A stretch of 64,000 bases of DNA, from the NCBI GenBank assembly GCA_031374735.1, contig JANMGQ010000227.1, positions 1-64,000 on the forward strand, read 5' to 3'. Origin of the DNA: JABFRJ01 sp031374735 (GTDB lineage Bacteria > Pseudomonadota > Alphaproteobacteria > Rhizobiales > Hyphomicrobiaceae). The translations under genes and the position numbers were made by a program. A model generated the notes under the pieces. The model ran no database searches, was not told the DNA's origin, and was given only the letters and a program-made list of their open reading frames with translations. Position 1 is the first letter of the stretch, and every line of letters starts with the position of its first letter. Positions 23,031 to 32,670 of the stretch are shown in pieces.

Positions 23031-24710
23031 TCAAGCAGGTTGTAACGATTTGGCAGGCGTAACTGTGGCCGCATCACCACTGCGCGTGAGGCGCAATTCT
23101 TCCGTCGCGACGGAAGTCGCGAGCGAGCGTTGGGCCAGACTGATGACGGCAAGATGTGGCAGCGCTGCACGCACGGCGCGCGCGAGCGTCGCCTGTGCCG
23201 GCTCGTCCAGCGCCGAGAGGCTGTCGTCGAGCACGGCCACGTCGGGAGCATGCAAAAGGATGCGCGCGAAACCGAGCCGCTGGCGCTCTGCTGCAGACAG
23301 CACCTGATCCCACCGCGCACTCTCATCAATACGGGTTGCAAGGTGCGGCAGGCCGACCGCCGTCAGGGCTGCGCGCGCAGCCGCGTCGTCGATGTGACGC
23401 GACGGATCGGGATATGTGAGCACCCCGCGCAGCGAGCCGAGCGGCACGTACACGCGTTGTGGCAACATCATCACCCGCTGGCCCTCGGCCCCATGCCCAT
23501 GGACCTGAGCCGACAGCGCTCGAGCGATCATGGTTTTGCCGGCGCCACTGTCCCCCACGATGTGCTGCCACGCGCCCGGCTTGGTGTCGACGCGGGGCAG
23601 TGAGAGATAGGGCGGCTGTGCGGGTTCAGCATCGACGGCGGCGCTGGCATCCACGATGTCCATCACGCGGCGGGCCGATGCGTACCATTCGGCAATGCGG
23701 TTGTAGTTGTCGACCACCCAGGAGATGGCGATCTGCACCTGAATGAAGGCTGCGGCCAACTGCGTGACTTGGCCCAGCGTCAGGTCTCCGGCGAGGTATT
23801 TCGGGGCGGCAAACAGCAGCGGGATGATCGGGATCATCGGACCAGAGCTGTTGGTGATCCAGGTCACATGGCCGTGGCTTTTGACGACGTTCAGCCAGCG
23901 GCCGACGAGCGTATCGTAGAACCGGGCCAGGATCGCCTTTTCAGCATTGCCGCCTTTCATCAGCGCGATCGTCTCGGCGTTGTCGCGCAGCCGCATCATG
24001 GCGAAGCGGAAATAGCCCTCCGCCTCGTTCTTCTGGCCGACGCGGCCGACGAGCGGCTTGCCGACCCAGGCCATCAGCAGCGAGGCCGTGATGCCGTAGG
24101 CAAAGGCGAGCCAGACCATGTAGCCGGGCACGCCCGCATAGGATCCGCCGACGCTCCACAGGATCGACACGAACGCGATGCCCCCGATAACAGCCGAGAG
24201 CAGGCCGATACCGAGATCAACCAGGATTTCCGTGGCCCAGCGCGTGTCGTCTGAAATGCGATATTCCGGGTTGGGCGGCTCCTTCCCCGAGGCGTTCATA
24301 TGGTAGAAGCGTTGCTTGTCGAGCCATGTGTCGAGCAGCCGTTCCACCAGCCAGGCGCGCCAGCGCACCTGCAACGTCTCACGCGTGATGACGATGGCCA
24401 CACCAATGGCCGCCATGCAGGCAACGATGCCAAAAAACACCAGCATCGCCTGTTTGACGGTTGCGACGTCCTTCTTTTCAAGCGCGTCAAAGAACCACCG
24501 ATTCCAGTGGTTCATCTGCACGGTGATGTAGGTCGACAGCACGAGACTGGTCGCGAGCCCGAGCGTGAGCAACCACGCCCGTCGCGCGGTCGCGCCGATC
24601 CAAAAGCCGCTCGACAGCCCGAGGAACGCCTTGGCAACGCGCGGCTCAAGATTGAAGCCGCCGTGCTCCTGCGCAGCCACTTGCCCGGCCTGTCCATCCG
24701 GCGCGCTCAT
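23031..24710 (-). CDS. SbmA/YddA-like ABC transporter (membrane and ATPase domains fused)
   Basis: The N-terminal half (about residues 45-330) is an ABC_membrane_2 domain as in SbmA/BacA and YddA: TYITVQMNHWNRWFFDALEKKD and NPEYRISDDTRWATEILVDLG are characteristic. The C-terminal ATPase has Walker A VGDSGAGKTMIA, signature LSAAERQRLGFAR and Walker B VAVLDDSLSALDEP. The catalytic Glu after Walker B is Asp here (LDD where LDE is usual). Members move peptides, fatty acids or cobalamin; the substrate is unknown. 559 residues is the normal size. Confidence 0.88.
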   Translation of the reverse strand: MSAPDGQAGQVAAQEHGGFNLEPRVAKAFLGLSSGFWIGATARRAWLLTLGLATSLVLSTYITVQMNHWNRWFFDALEKKDVATVKQAMLVFFGIVACMAAIGVAIVITRETLQVRWRAWLVERLLDTWLDKQRFYHMNASGKEPPNPEYRISDDTRWATEILVDLGIGLLSAVIGGIAFVSILWSVGGSYAGVPGYMVWLAFAYGITASLLMAWVGKPLVGRVGQKNEAEGYFRFAMMRLRDNAETIALMKGGNAEKAILARFYDTLVGRWLNVVKSHGHVTWITNSSGPMIPIIPLLFAAPKYLAGDLTLGQVTQLAAAFIQVQIAISWVVDNYNRIAEWYASARRVMDIVDASAAVDAEPAQPPYLSLPRVDTKPGAWQHIVGDSGAGKTMIARALSAQVHGHGAEGQRVMMLPQRVYVPLGSLRGVLTYPDPSRHIDDAAARAALTAVGLPHLATRIDESARWDQVLSAAERQRLGFARILLHAPDVAVLDDSLSALDEPAQATLARAVRAALPHLAVISLAQRSLATSVATEELRLTRSGDAATVTPAKSLQPA

Positions 24711-24845
24711 GCTTCAGCCCCCTCGCCCGTGATCAGGCATGCCGTGGAGACGCGGTTACGCCGCCCAGACTGAAGCTGGCATGAACGGATATTGGCGCTC
24801 AAACAAGGCCGTCTGGCGGGTTGTTCCGGCAGCCGTCCAGAAACA

Positions 24846-26039
24846 TCAGCGAAACAGCACTGTTGCCGTTGCCATGGCCGCAAGCCCCTCGCGGCGGCCG
24901 GTAAAGCCAAGGGTTTCGGTCGTGGTAGCCTTCACGCTGACGCGTGACATGTCGATGCCGACGAGGTCCGCCATGGTGCGCCGCATCTGATCTCTGAATT
25001 TCGATATTTTGGGCGACTCGCATAAAATAGTAATATCAACATTCGAAACAAATCCACCCGCTGCTTGCACGCGACGTCGCGCTTCAAGCACAAACTGGCT
25101 TGACGCTGCATTGCGCCATCTCTCATCATCGTTTCTGAAATGCACGCCAATATCGCCATCTGCAATCGTACCAAGCAGAGCGTCGGTCAAGGCATGCAAT
25201 CCAACATCGCCATCAGAATGCGCATCTACACCCTTATCATGCGGAATATTTACGCCGCAAATCCAAACATGATCACCGGCTTTGAATTTATGTACGTCAA
25301 AACCTTGTCCCGTTCTGATGTCCGGCAGAGGAGCTATGGTTTCAGAAAGGCGTTGTTCAGCCATGATGACATCCTGTCGTGTCGTAATTTTTACATTGCC
25401 ACCACCACTCTCGACAACCTTCACGGGGATCCCCGCCCACTCCGCCATGCTGGCGTCATCCGTGAAATCGCGCCGATTCTCAGCGGCAGCTCGCTTATGA
25501 ACTGCTAATATCTGGTCATGCCGGAACACCTGCGGTGTCTCCGCACGCCACAATCCAGTCCTTGGAATCGTCTCTCCGATCAATCGATTGGCCGTGCATC
25601 GCTTCAAAGTATCAACAAGTTCTGTGGCCAAAATAGCCGCGGAGCTTGTTTGCAAGGCATTCAAAACGGAGGATATCATATCGATAGTTACAAAGGGACG
25701 CGCCGCATCATGGATCATGACAAGATTTGGTTGCTTGTTTCCGAAACTTTCAAGCCCCCTATGAACAGAGGCTTGCCGGTCCTGTCCGCCTATTGCCACA
25801 TCAAGGAGTTTCGCATGGTCATCGAGCGCTGAAATTGCTTTTGTATAAAAATCATGATCGTCTTCATGAATGACAACTTTTATCGAATCAACTTGTTTAT
25901 GAGCAATGAACGGCTGCAATGTATGCGCCAGCATCGCCATGCCATTTAAGGGGATGTACTGCTTCGGGCCGGTTTGACGATCAGCGGCCGCACGTGTCCC
26001 ACGTCCGGCGGCGACAATCAGGGCGGCAACTCGTGTCAT
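24846..26039 (-). CDS. ispDF: Bifunctional IspD/IspF of the MEP isoprenoid pathway
   Basis: The fusion joins 2-C-methyl-D-erythritol 4-phosphate cytidylyltransferase (IspD, about residues 1-230) and 2-C-methyl-D-erythritol 2,4-cyclodiphosphate synthase (IspF, about residues 240-397). IspD shows VAALIVAAGRGTRA, MIHDAARPFV and AETPQVFRHD. IspF shows RTGQGFDVHKF and DAHSDGDVGLHALTDALLGTIADGDIG with the metal-binding Asp/His. ATG 26039 (MTRVAALIV) is preferred over 26123. The fusion is typical of alphaproteobacteria. The coding sequence is much richer in A+T than its neighbours (hand counts of 21-27 GC per 60 bases at several lines), which is odd for this window. Confidence 0.93.
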   Translation of the reverse strand: MTRVAALIVAAGRGTRAAADRQTGPKQYIPLNGMAMLAHTLQPFIAHKQVDSIKVVIHEDDHDFYTKAISALDDHAKLLDVAIGGQDRQASVHRGLESFGNKQPNLVMIHDAARPFVTIDMISSVLNALQTSSAAILATELVDTLKRCTANRLIGETIPRTGLWRAETPQVFRHDQILAVHKRAAAENRRDFTDDASMAEWAGIPVKVVESGGGNVKITTRQDVIMAEQRLSETIAPLPDIRTGQGFDVHKFKAGDHVWICGVNIPHDKGVDAHSDGDVGLHALTDALLGTIADGDIGVHFRNDDERWRNAASSQFVLEARRRVQAAGGFVSNVDITILCESPKISKFRDQMRRTMADLVGIDMSRVSVKATTTETLGFTGRREGLAAMATATVLFR

Positions 26040-26322
26040 CGTGCTCGCTATGGGAGGCCCGGCTTCTGGCGATAGCTGATCGGCATTATGCCTTAGTGTA
26101 GAAATGGACATATGCTTATCCAACGGAAACGACTCACAATAAGTCCCCGATTACGCCAATATCGTGTCACGGTCCATCGTGGCATCGTCGAACGTGGCTG
26201 GCAATACGGCGTGTGGACAACGGTGAGGCTCGGCGCTTTCCGTCGGGTCTTTGACGTTGTGCGTCGTTGCTCGTAGGAGGCTTGGTCTCGTAGGAGTCCC
26301 GGGCTTGGCATAGGATCGTCAC

Positions 26323-27540
26323 GTGACCCCGCATTTCGACCCGCACGATTTGACGTATGCCCGAGACCCTTATCCGGTCATGGCGGAGCTGCGCCGGGAA
26401 AAGCCCGTACACTATTCTCCGGCATTGAAGGGATGGGCGGTCCTGCGTCACGCGGACGTCCAGCGCGTCATGCGCGATGCTGAGATGTCTGCGGACAAAA
26501 TGTCGCCGTTCTATGCCGCACTGCCACCAGGGCAAAAGTCGCAGGTCGAGATCCTGGTGACCTATCTCGGTGGCTGGCTCGTGTTCAAAGACCCGCCCGT
26601 GCACACGCGGCTCCGGTCGCTGATTGCGCGTGCCTTCACGCCGAAGGCGCTCTCCGGCATCCGCCCCAATGTCGAGCACATTGTTGCGCTCTTGCTCAAG
26701 GATCTGGACGGCAAACGGGAGTCGGATCTCGTTGCTGATTTTGCCAATCCGCTGCCAGCCTACGTCATCATGGACATGCTTGGCGTTCCGCGCGCGTTGC
26801 TCGCCGAGATGCGGGCGTGGTCGGAGGACATCAAGCTGTTCATCGGCACGGCCCGCCAGACACCGGACAAATATGCCCTCGCGCGCCGCGGCACTGAGGC
26901 GATGGCCGCATGCTTTCGCGAGCTGATCACGGCTCGGCGTGCCAAGCCCCACGATGACATTCTCGCGATGCTCGTCGCGGCCAATGACGCCCAGGATGGA
27001 CGGCTTTCTGATGACGAACTGATTGCCACGTCGATCCTGTTCCTGTTCGCAGGCCATGAAACGACTGCGAGCCTGATCGCGATGGCGTCGCTCGGTCTGA
27101 TGCAGGACGAGGCCGCGCGCGCAACATTTTTCAGTCTTAGAACGCCGCTGGAGGCGCAGATTGCGGTGGAGGAATTCCTGCGCTTCGACGGACCAACGCC
27201 GGCAATGATGCGGGTGGCGCTGCGCGATGTTGAGATCGGTGGCCAGGCGATCAAGGCGGGCGACCGGGTCTGGGCGTTCATCGGCGCGGCGAACCGCGAT
27301 CCCGATGTGTTTGCGACACCTGACAAACTGGATTTGCGGCGTACCCCTAATCCGCACGTGACGTTCGGATTCGGGGCGCATTTCTGTCTCGGCGCGCCCC
27401 TCGCGCGCATGGAAGCGCAGATTGCGCTGCCAAAGCTGCATGCCCGCTATCCCCGCATGGCAATCGCGACCGAACCTGAGCACTGGAACGACGGCTTGAC
27501 GTTGCGTGGCCCGGGGCGCGTGCGGGTGATGCTGGAGTGA
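26323..27540 (+). CDS. Cytochrome P450
   Basis: A soluble bacterial class I P450 of 405 residues. The I-helix oxygen-activation motif AGHETT lies near residue 243, the ExxR motif in VEEFLRFDGPT, and the haem-binding FGFGAHFCLGAPLAR with the proximal Cys at about residue 355. It needs ferredoxin and reductase partners, none of which are adjacent. The substrate is unknown. The start is GTG at 26323. It is divergent from ispDF with a 280-base gap holding a short near-repeat CTCGTAGGAG (about 26268 and 26286). Confidence 0.92.
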   Translation: MTPHFDPHDLTYARDPYPVMAELRREKPVHYSPALKGWAVLRHADVQRVMRDAEMSADKMSPFYAALPPGQKSQVEILVTYLGGWLVFKDPPVHTRLRSLIARAFTPKALSGIRPNVEHIVALLLKDLDGKRESDLVADFANPLPAYVIMDMLGVPRALLAEMRAWSEDIKLFIGTARQTPDKYALARRGTEAMAACFRELITARRAKPHDDILAMLVAANDAQDGRLSDDELIATSILFLFAGHETTASLIAMASLGLMQDEAARATFFSLRTPLEAQIAVEEFLRFDGPTPAMMRVALRDVEIGGQAIKAGDRVWAFIGAANRDPDVFATPDKLDLRRTPNPHVTFGFGAHFCLGAPLARMEAQIALPKLHARYPRMAIATEPEHWNDGLTLRGPGRVRVMLE

Positions 27541-27547
27541 TGCGCCG

Positions 27548-28852
27548 TTACAGGCCTGCCAAGTAGATCACCACCGCCAGCGCCGAAGACACGGCGAGAA
27601 CGGCCGGAATGCCCCAATGCCGCCACAGCAGCAGTACGCCGGAGACAATGCCGAGCACGACGACGCGCCAATCGATGGACGTCAGCGTTGGCGTCCAAAG
27701 TTTCAGCCAGCCAACAGCGTTCAGATCGACCTTGGCGAAGACCACGTGCAGCGCGAACCATACCGCGAGGTTCAAGATGACGCCGACGACGGCGGCCATG
27801 ATCGCGGTCAGCGCGCCCTTCAAGCGTGGCTGCGTGCCGAGCCAGGCGATGTAGGGCGCGCCAGCGAAGATCCACAGCAGGCATGGGGCAAATGTGGCCC
27901 ACAGCGCGACAGCTGCGCCCGCAAGACCCAAAAACCAGCCGCCCTGTTTGAACGCGGCGACGAAGCCGACGAACTCCGTGACCAGGATCAGCGGTCCAGG
28001 CGTCGTCTCGGCGAGGCCGAGGCCGTCCATCATCTCGCCCGCCGTCAGCCAGCCGTACGCCTGCACGACATCCTGCCCCATGTAGGCGAGCACGGCGTAG
28101 GCGCCGCCGAACGTGACGACAGCGAGCTTGGAGAAGAACCACGCCATCTGTGAGAGCACGTGGTCACGTCCAGCAATCGCCGCCATCGCCAGCAACGGCA
28201 GCGCCCAGATGGCGAGCCAGATGCTGACTGTGCGCGCGGTTGTGGCGAATGATACGCGTGCATCAATAGCGCCGACGGCCGCAGGCGTTGCCGCGCCGCT
28301 GTTACGCCAGAAGCCAAACAATGCCGCGATCAATACGATCAGGGGAAATGGTGCTGCGAAGAAGAAGATCGCGACGAACGACAGCGCCGCGATGATCCAA
28401 TGCTCCTGCTTCGAGAGCGCACGTTTGGCCACGCGCAGCAGCGCCTCAATCACGATCACCAAGACAGCCGCCTTCACGCCGAGAAACAGCGCCTCGATGA
28501 CAGGTACTTTGCCGAACGCGGCGTAGATCATCGACAGCGCGAGGACGACGAGCGCGCCCGGAATAACGAACAGCAGCCCCGCCATCAGCCCCCCGCGCAG
28601 GCCGTGCAGCTTCCACCCCGCATAGGTCGCAAGCTGCATCGCCTCCGGCCCCGGCAGCAGCATGCAGAAACCGAGCGCATCGAGGTATTCACGCTCAGTC
28701 AGCCATTTTTTTTCGTCCACGATCACCTTGTGCATGAGCGCGATCTGCGCCGCCGGCCCACCAAACGACAGCAGTCCAATTCTCGTGAAGGCGGCCTGCG
28801 CTTCCGCGAAGGTGGGTGTGCTGCCCGCTGCTTCAGCTTTCATGATGTCCAT
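27548..28852 (-). CDS. chrA: Chromate transporter ChrA (two-domain)
   Basis: ChrA expels chromate across the inner membrane. The protein has two CHR domains: the N-terminal one with FTRIGLLSFGGPAAQIALMH, the DALGFCMLLPGPEAMQLATYAGW motif, and a C-terminal one with FFSKLAVVTFGGAYAVLAYMGQ and LAETTPGPLILVTEFVG. About ten hydrophobic segments are visible. The start is placed at 28852 (MDIMKAEAAG) or 28843. It lies at the end of a minus-strand group with an MFS transporter and a rhodanese-ChrB protein, and converges with the P450 gene. Confidence 0.92.
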   Translation of the reverse strand: MDIMKAEAAGSTPTFAEAQAAFTRIGLLSFGGPAAQIALMHKVIVDEKKWLTEREYLDALGFCMLLPGPEAMQLATYAGWKLHGLRGGLMAGLLFVIPGALVVLALSMIYAAFGKVPVIEALFLGVKAAVLVIVIEALLRVAKRALSKQEHWIIAALSFVAIFFFAAPFPLIVLIAALFGFWRNSGAATPAAVGAIDARVSFATTARTVSIWLAIWALPLLAMAAIAGRDHVLSQMAWFFSKLAVVTFGGAYAVLAYMGQDVVQAYGWLTAGEMMDGLGLAETTPGPLILVTEFVGFVAAFKQGGWFLGLAGAAVALWATFAPCLLWIFAGAPYIAWLGTQPRLKGALTAIMAAVVGVILNLAVWFALHVVFAKVDLNAVGWLKLWTPTLTSIDWRVVVLGIVSGVLLLWRHWGIPAVLAVSSALAVVIYLAGL

Positions 28853-28903
28853 CCGGCGCGGTGTTCGCGCATGTGTGCGAAGTGATAAACAAGGAAGCAA
28901 GCA

Positions 28904-30136
28904 TCAGCGCTGTTCTTCCGGCGGCGTGACATCGCGAAACGTCCACAATAGCGCGAGATCGTAGGCGATCTTGAGCACACCGCAGATGATCAGCGGCAAG
29001 GCGGTGTAACCGGCCGCGAACATGGCGCCCGCGATGGCCGGTGCACTCGCTGCGGCGAGACTGCGCGGCACGGATGTGAAACTGGCGGCTGCCGGTCGCT
29101 CCGCCGGCGTGACCACGGCCATGACATAGGACGAGCGCGTCGGCACATCCATCTGTGAAAGGGCAGCACGCACCAGCAACAAACCGAGCGCCACATCAAG
29201 GCGTGGCGAGAGAGCCGCTGCGATCAGGCACAAGCTCGAGGGAATATGCGTCCACACCATCGTGTTGATGAGGCCTATGCGTTTGGCGAGCCATGCTGCA
29301 ACCGGAAACGAGAACGCCGACAGCACGCCTGTCCAGAAGAAGAAGAGGCCCGCGGCTGCGACGGACATGCCGAAGGTGTTGAACAACCACAGCGCCATCA
29401 GCGACTGCACGACAAACCCGCCGGCGAAACTGTCGATGCTGAACAGCGCCGCCAGCTTATAGACGATCCCCTTGGACGGGCCGAGTGCCGCGATCTGTTT
29501 CGCCTCAGCTGGCCGCGTATCACGCGGCACCTGTGCGTAAGCCATGCCACCAGCCAGGCCGAGCAGTGCATAGAGCGTAAACATGATCTTCAACGCCGCC
29601 AGTTCGGAGATGCCGAAACGCGCCATGAGATCGGGACTGCCGGCTGCGAGTGCGCCGCACGCGCCTGCCATGGCGCCAATGAAACTGTAACGCGCGAACA
29701 TGCGCGTGCGTTCCGCGTCAGCGGTGTAGCGCGACAACACCGTGTGTTCGAGCGGCACGAAGATGCTGACGCTGCCCGACGACGGGTTGATCGTGCCCAA
29801 AAATGCGATCAGCAGCACGAGTGCGAACACGCTCGGCAGGACCACAAACGCGAGGCCCGTCACCACCATCAACCCGGCCGCAGCCATCAGCAGGGCGCGC
29901 TGATCGAACTTTGCTCCATACCAGCCGATGGCGAGCGTCATCAGAGCTGAGCCGAAGAGCGACACCGTCGCGACGACGCCGACCTCGAACGGGCCGTAGC
30001 CCAGACGCGTCAGATACAGTGGCAACAGCACCGCAACAAAGCCGTCGCTGAAGTCGCGCAGCGCCCGCGCAACATAGATGGCCGGCACGGGCGAACTCGC
30101 GCCAGCCCGCACATGCGCCGTTAGGTTAGAGGTCAT
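28904..30136 (-). CDS. MFS transporter
   Basis: Major facilitator protein of about 410 residues with twelve predicted helices: first helices ALRDFSDGFVAVLLPLYLTRLGYGP and ATVSLFGSALMTLAIGWYGAKFDQRALLM (the loop between helices 2 and 3), with a second half starting near IVYKLAALFSIDSFAGGF. Its position between chrA and the ChrB-domain gene suggests a role in chromate or oxyanion resistance; MFS genes of this kind are found in chr clusters, but the substrate is not known. Start 30136 (MTSNLTAH) or 30157. Confidence 0.85.
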   Translation of the reverse strand: MTSNLTAHVRAGASSPVPAIYVARALRDFSDGFVAVLLPLYLTRLGYGPFEVGVVATVSLFGSALMTLAIGWYGAKFDQRALLMAAAGLMVVTGLAFVVLPSVFALVLLIAFLGTINPSSGSVSIFVPLEHTVLSRYTADAERTRMFARYSFIGAMAGACGALAAGSPDLMARFGISELAALKIMFTLYALLGLAGGMAYAQVPRDTRPAEAKQIAALGPSKGIVYKLAALFSIDSFAGGFVVQSLMALWLFNTFGMSVAAAGLFFFWTGVLSAFSFPVAAWLAKRIGLINTMVWTHIPSSLCLIAAALSPRLDVALGLLLVRAALSQMDVPTRSSYVMAVVTPAERPAAASFTSVPRSLAAASAPAIAGAMFAAGYTALPLIICGVLKIAYDLALLWTFRDVTPPEEQR

Positions 30137-30387
30137 ATCGCGCCCCATCTGGTTCAATCGTACTCATCGGCAGTCCCTGGTGTCCGACGCTCTCGGAGGA
30201 TGCAGGCTCAGCGCGCGCTCGGCGCGACGCCTCTGATTGGCGAGGTTCCAAAGTGCAACGCGCCTCAGGACACCTCGCAATATGTGCCGCAGTTTCGCAA
30301 AGCGCGACATCCGTTGGGCGGATTGACGGACGCACGCCGCCGCGTCGCCAGCTCGCGCAGGCAGACGAGGCGTCGCAGCGCGTGTCA

Positions 30388-31209
30388 TCACGCACTGGCT
30401 TTCGAAGGTGTCGGCCAGTTGTGCGTTTCGCCGGTCGCATCGCGACACCAGCGATAGAACGCGTCGTACAGGGCAATCCCCGCATCGAGTTGCGCGAGAT
30501 CATCCTTGTACATGCGCGACAGCCCGAGCGAGGCCGCGAGCAAGCCCGGCGCTTCCGGTGCGAGATCAAGCCGCGCCGTATCGGCGGCGCGCACAATGGT
30601 TGCGAGTTGGTTCAGCGCGGGATGCGCCAAGCCGAACTCCTCAATCATGACATCGAAGGTGCACAGCTCGCCGCGGTGGCTCCAGTGCACGCCGTCGATG
30701 TCGAAGGGCGTAGCTTTGAAACGATCGGCGACATCAGGCACTTCAGCCGGCGCGACGAACAAAAACACCGCCTGCGGATCGATGAAGCGACGGATCAGCC
30801 ACGGGCAGGCGATGCGGTCGACCTTCGGTCGCTGACGCGTAACCCACACGGTGCGACCCTGAGCGTCGCGCGGCGGTAACGCGGCAACGCGCACCATCGG
30901 CAGCCTGGCCTCGCGCCACGCAACGATGCCACCTTCGAGGCTCTCGGCCGCGATGCCCGAATGGCGCAACCAGGCAGCGGCGCCCTGGCTGATCTTCTTG
31001 CCCTTCTGGCAATACACGACGACTTGGCGATCCTTGTAGAGATGCGCCCAGTATTCAGGCTCGGCCCAGGTGCGGCGCTCCGCTCCCGGAATGAAATGTC
31101 CGTTGGCGGCGAAGTCGTCGTCCATGCAGACGTCGACCAGCGCGGGTGCGTCGGGAGTGCCCATGCGACGCGCAAGGGCTTGTACGGTGATTTCTGACGG
31201 GGACGGCAT
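30388..31209 (-). CDS. chrB: Rhodanese-ChrB fusion, chromate resistance protein
   Basis: The N-terminal part is a rhodanese domain: VDVCMDDDFAANGHFIPGA and VVVYCQKGKKISQGAAAWLR, with the predicted catalytic Cys at residue 67. The C-terminal part (from about residue 120) is the ChrB domain: RPKVDRIACPWLIRRFIDPQAVFLFV, then HRGELCTFDVMIEEF. ChrB proteins regulate or aid chromate efflux. It is the first gene of the minus-strand group ending with chrA, with 230 bases between it and the MFS gene. Confidence 0.88.
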   Translation of the reverse strand: MPSPSEITVQALARRMGTPDAPALVDVCMDDDFAANGHFIPGAERRTWAEPEYWAHLYKDRQVVVYCQKGKKISQGAAAWLRHSGIAAESLEGGIVAWREARLPMVRVAALPPRDAQGRTVWVTRQRPKVDRIACPWLIRRFIDPQAVFLFVAPAEVPDVADRFKATPFDIDGVHWSHRGELCTFDVMIEEFGLAHPALNQLATIVRAADTARLDLAPEAPGLLAASLGLSRMYKDDLAQLDAGIALYDAFYRWCRDATGETHNWPTPSKASA

Positions 31210-31483
31210 GCGTCCACCTCCTGATGTGAGCTGCGGACGCAGCGGGAGGATCGGACGCGATATTTGGGCCTAGGCCTCACGGGGCAATCGCGGTTGGCCC
31301 CATGTTTCACAACTGGCCGACAGACGACGCTCCTGTCAAGCGAATGCTGACCGACCAGAGCTTCGGCAGTATTGGCCGAGAGTCAAACCAGGGTTAAACG
31401 AGCCGAAATCGGATACGCGCTGTGCACATCATCCGATCTGTGCCGCAATTGTCTACCGCATTGATTTAAATAAATAAAATCGT
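31210..31483. other. Intergenic region between chrB and tRNA-Cys
   Basis: This stretch holds no convincing gene. It should contain the promoter of the chrB-MFS-chrA group (31210-31400, read leftward) and the downstream flank of tRNA-Cys, with an AT-rich run (TTAAATAAATAAAAT, about 31466-31480) next to the tRNA 3' end. No clear operator was recognised. Confidence 0.5.
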
Positions 31484-31557
31484 TGGAGGCCACGCCCGGA
31501 ATTGAACCGGGGTACGCGGATTTGCAGTCCGCTACGTAACCACTCCGCCACGTGGCC
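31484..31557 (-). tRNA. tRNA-Cys (anticodon GCA)
   Basis: The minus strand folds as a full cloverleaf: acceptor GGCCACG pairs with CGTGGCC, D loop AGTGGTTACGTAG, anticodon arm GCGGA-CTGCAAA-TCCGC with anticodon GCA, T arm CCCGG-TTCAATT-CCGGG, then discriminator T and encoded CCA. The U at the discriminator position is the normal identity base for cysteine tRNAs. Confidence 0.97.
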
Positions 31558-31618
31558 ATCCTTGCGAGCAGGAACCCCTGACGCGAAGGTCGCATACCAG
31601 AAGCGCCGAACCGTAGCA

Positions 31619-31648
31619 ATCGGCACAATGCACATCGGCACAATGCAC
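31619..31648. repeat. Exact 15-bp tandem duplication, noncoding
   Basis: ATCGGCACAATGCAC occurs twice in direct tandem (31619-31633 and 31634-31648) in the gap between tRNA-Cys and the DUF2076 gene. No gene is supported here. Confidence 0.9.
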
Positions 31649-31848
31649 GTCCGCGCCCACTGCGGCCTTGGGAAGCGTTGTGCTATTTATGTTTTGATCG
31701 GCAAACGCCATTCGAGACCAAAGGGCGTGGCTGGCGCTACCACTTAAAGGGCTCAACAACTCCAATCAGACAGCCATTGTGGAAATCTGAAGCGCCCCCC
31801 ATATAGCAGCGGTCAATGTCCTTGGCACCGCCTTGGGAGAGAGCACTC

Positions 31849-32619
31849 ATGAACGCCGAAGAACGTCAGCTGATTACAGATCTGTTTGAGCGTCTGCGCG
31901 GTGTCGGCGCGGTCGACAAGGATCGGGACGCGGAAGCCCTGATCATCTCCTACGCGCGCCAGAACCCGGATGCGGGCTATCTGCTGGTCCAAAACGTGCT
32001 GGTGCAAGAGCACCTGGTGCAGCAGCAGCAGATGGAACTGCAGTCGATGCAGGCGCGCATCCAAGACCTCGAAGCGATGGTGGCGCCTCAGCAGCCGCGG
32101 GCCCAACAGCCGGCGGGTGGTGGCGGGTTCCTCGGTGGCATGTTCGGCGGTTCACGCGCTCCCGCGGCTCCCGCCTCAAGCGTCCCGGTGTCTCGTCCGG
32201 CGCCGTCCTATACCGAAACATCCAGCCCGTGGGGCAACCGCAGCGCTGCGCCGCAAGCCGGTGGCCGCTACCAACAGCCGCCTGCCTATCAACCTCCGCC
32301 ACAGCAGGCTGCGCCCGCTGGCGGCGGCAGTTTCATGCGCAGCGCCATGGGTATGGCCGCGGGCGTCGCCGGCGGTATGTTGGCCGCAAACGCGATCTCG
32401 AACATGATGAAGGGCAACTCGCCATCCGGCGAGACCCCGGCTCAGGCGTCGGGCGGTGATCTCGGCAGCAACGATCCCGGTATCGGTGACGCCTACAACA
32501 CTTCCGGCAACAGCGGCGGCACGTACGCGGCCGAGCCGATCACCGACGCGAACAATGATCCCGGCACCTATTCCGAGACGAACGATTCGGGCGATAGCGG
32601 TGGCGAGACCGAATACTGA
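31849..32619 (+). CDS. DUF2076 domain protein
   Basis: The N-terminal region NAEERQLITDLFERLRGVGAVDKDRDAE with a following helical segment (YLLVQNVLVQEHLVQQQQMEL) is the DUF2076 domain of proteobacterial proteins, some of which are called periplasmic ligand-binding sensor proteins. After a glutamine-rich coiled coil come low-complexity Pro/Gln/Gly runs and a hydrophobic Gly/Ala stretch (AMGMAAGVAGGMLAANAI, about residue 170), then an acidic tail. The ATG at 31849 has GGAGAGAG upstream and marks the start of homology. A strong terminator follows. Confidence 0.82.
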   Translation: MNAEERQLITDLFERLRGVGAVDKDRDAEALIISYARQNPDAGYLLVQNVLVQEHLVQQQQMELQSMQARIQDLEAMVAPQQPRAQQPAGGGGFLGGMFGGSRAPAAPASSVPVSRPAPSYTETSSPWGNRSAAPQAGGRYQQPPAYQPPPQQAAPAGGGSFMRSAMGMAAGVAGGMLAANAISNMMKGNSPSGETPAQASGGDLGSNDPGIGDAYNTSGNSGGTYAAEPITDANNDPGTYSETNDSGDSGGETEY

Positions 32620-32670
32620 GCCGCTGCGCTTTGTCTGCCCTGTCGGGCCAACTGCCAGCTTGCGAATAGG

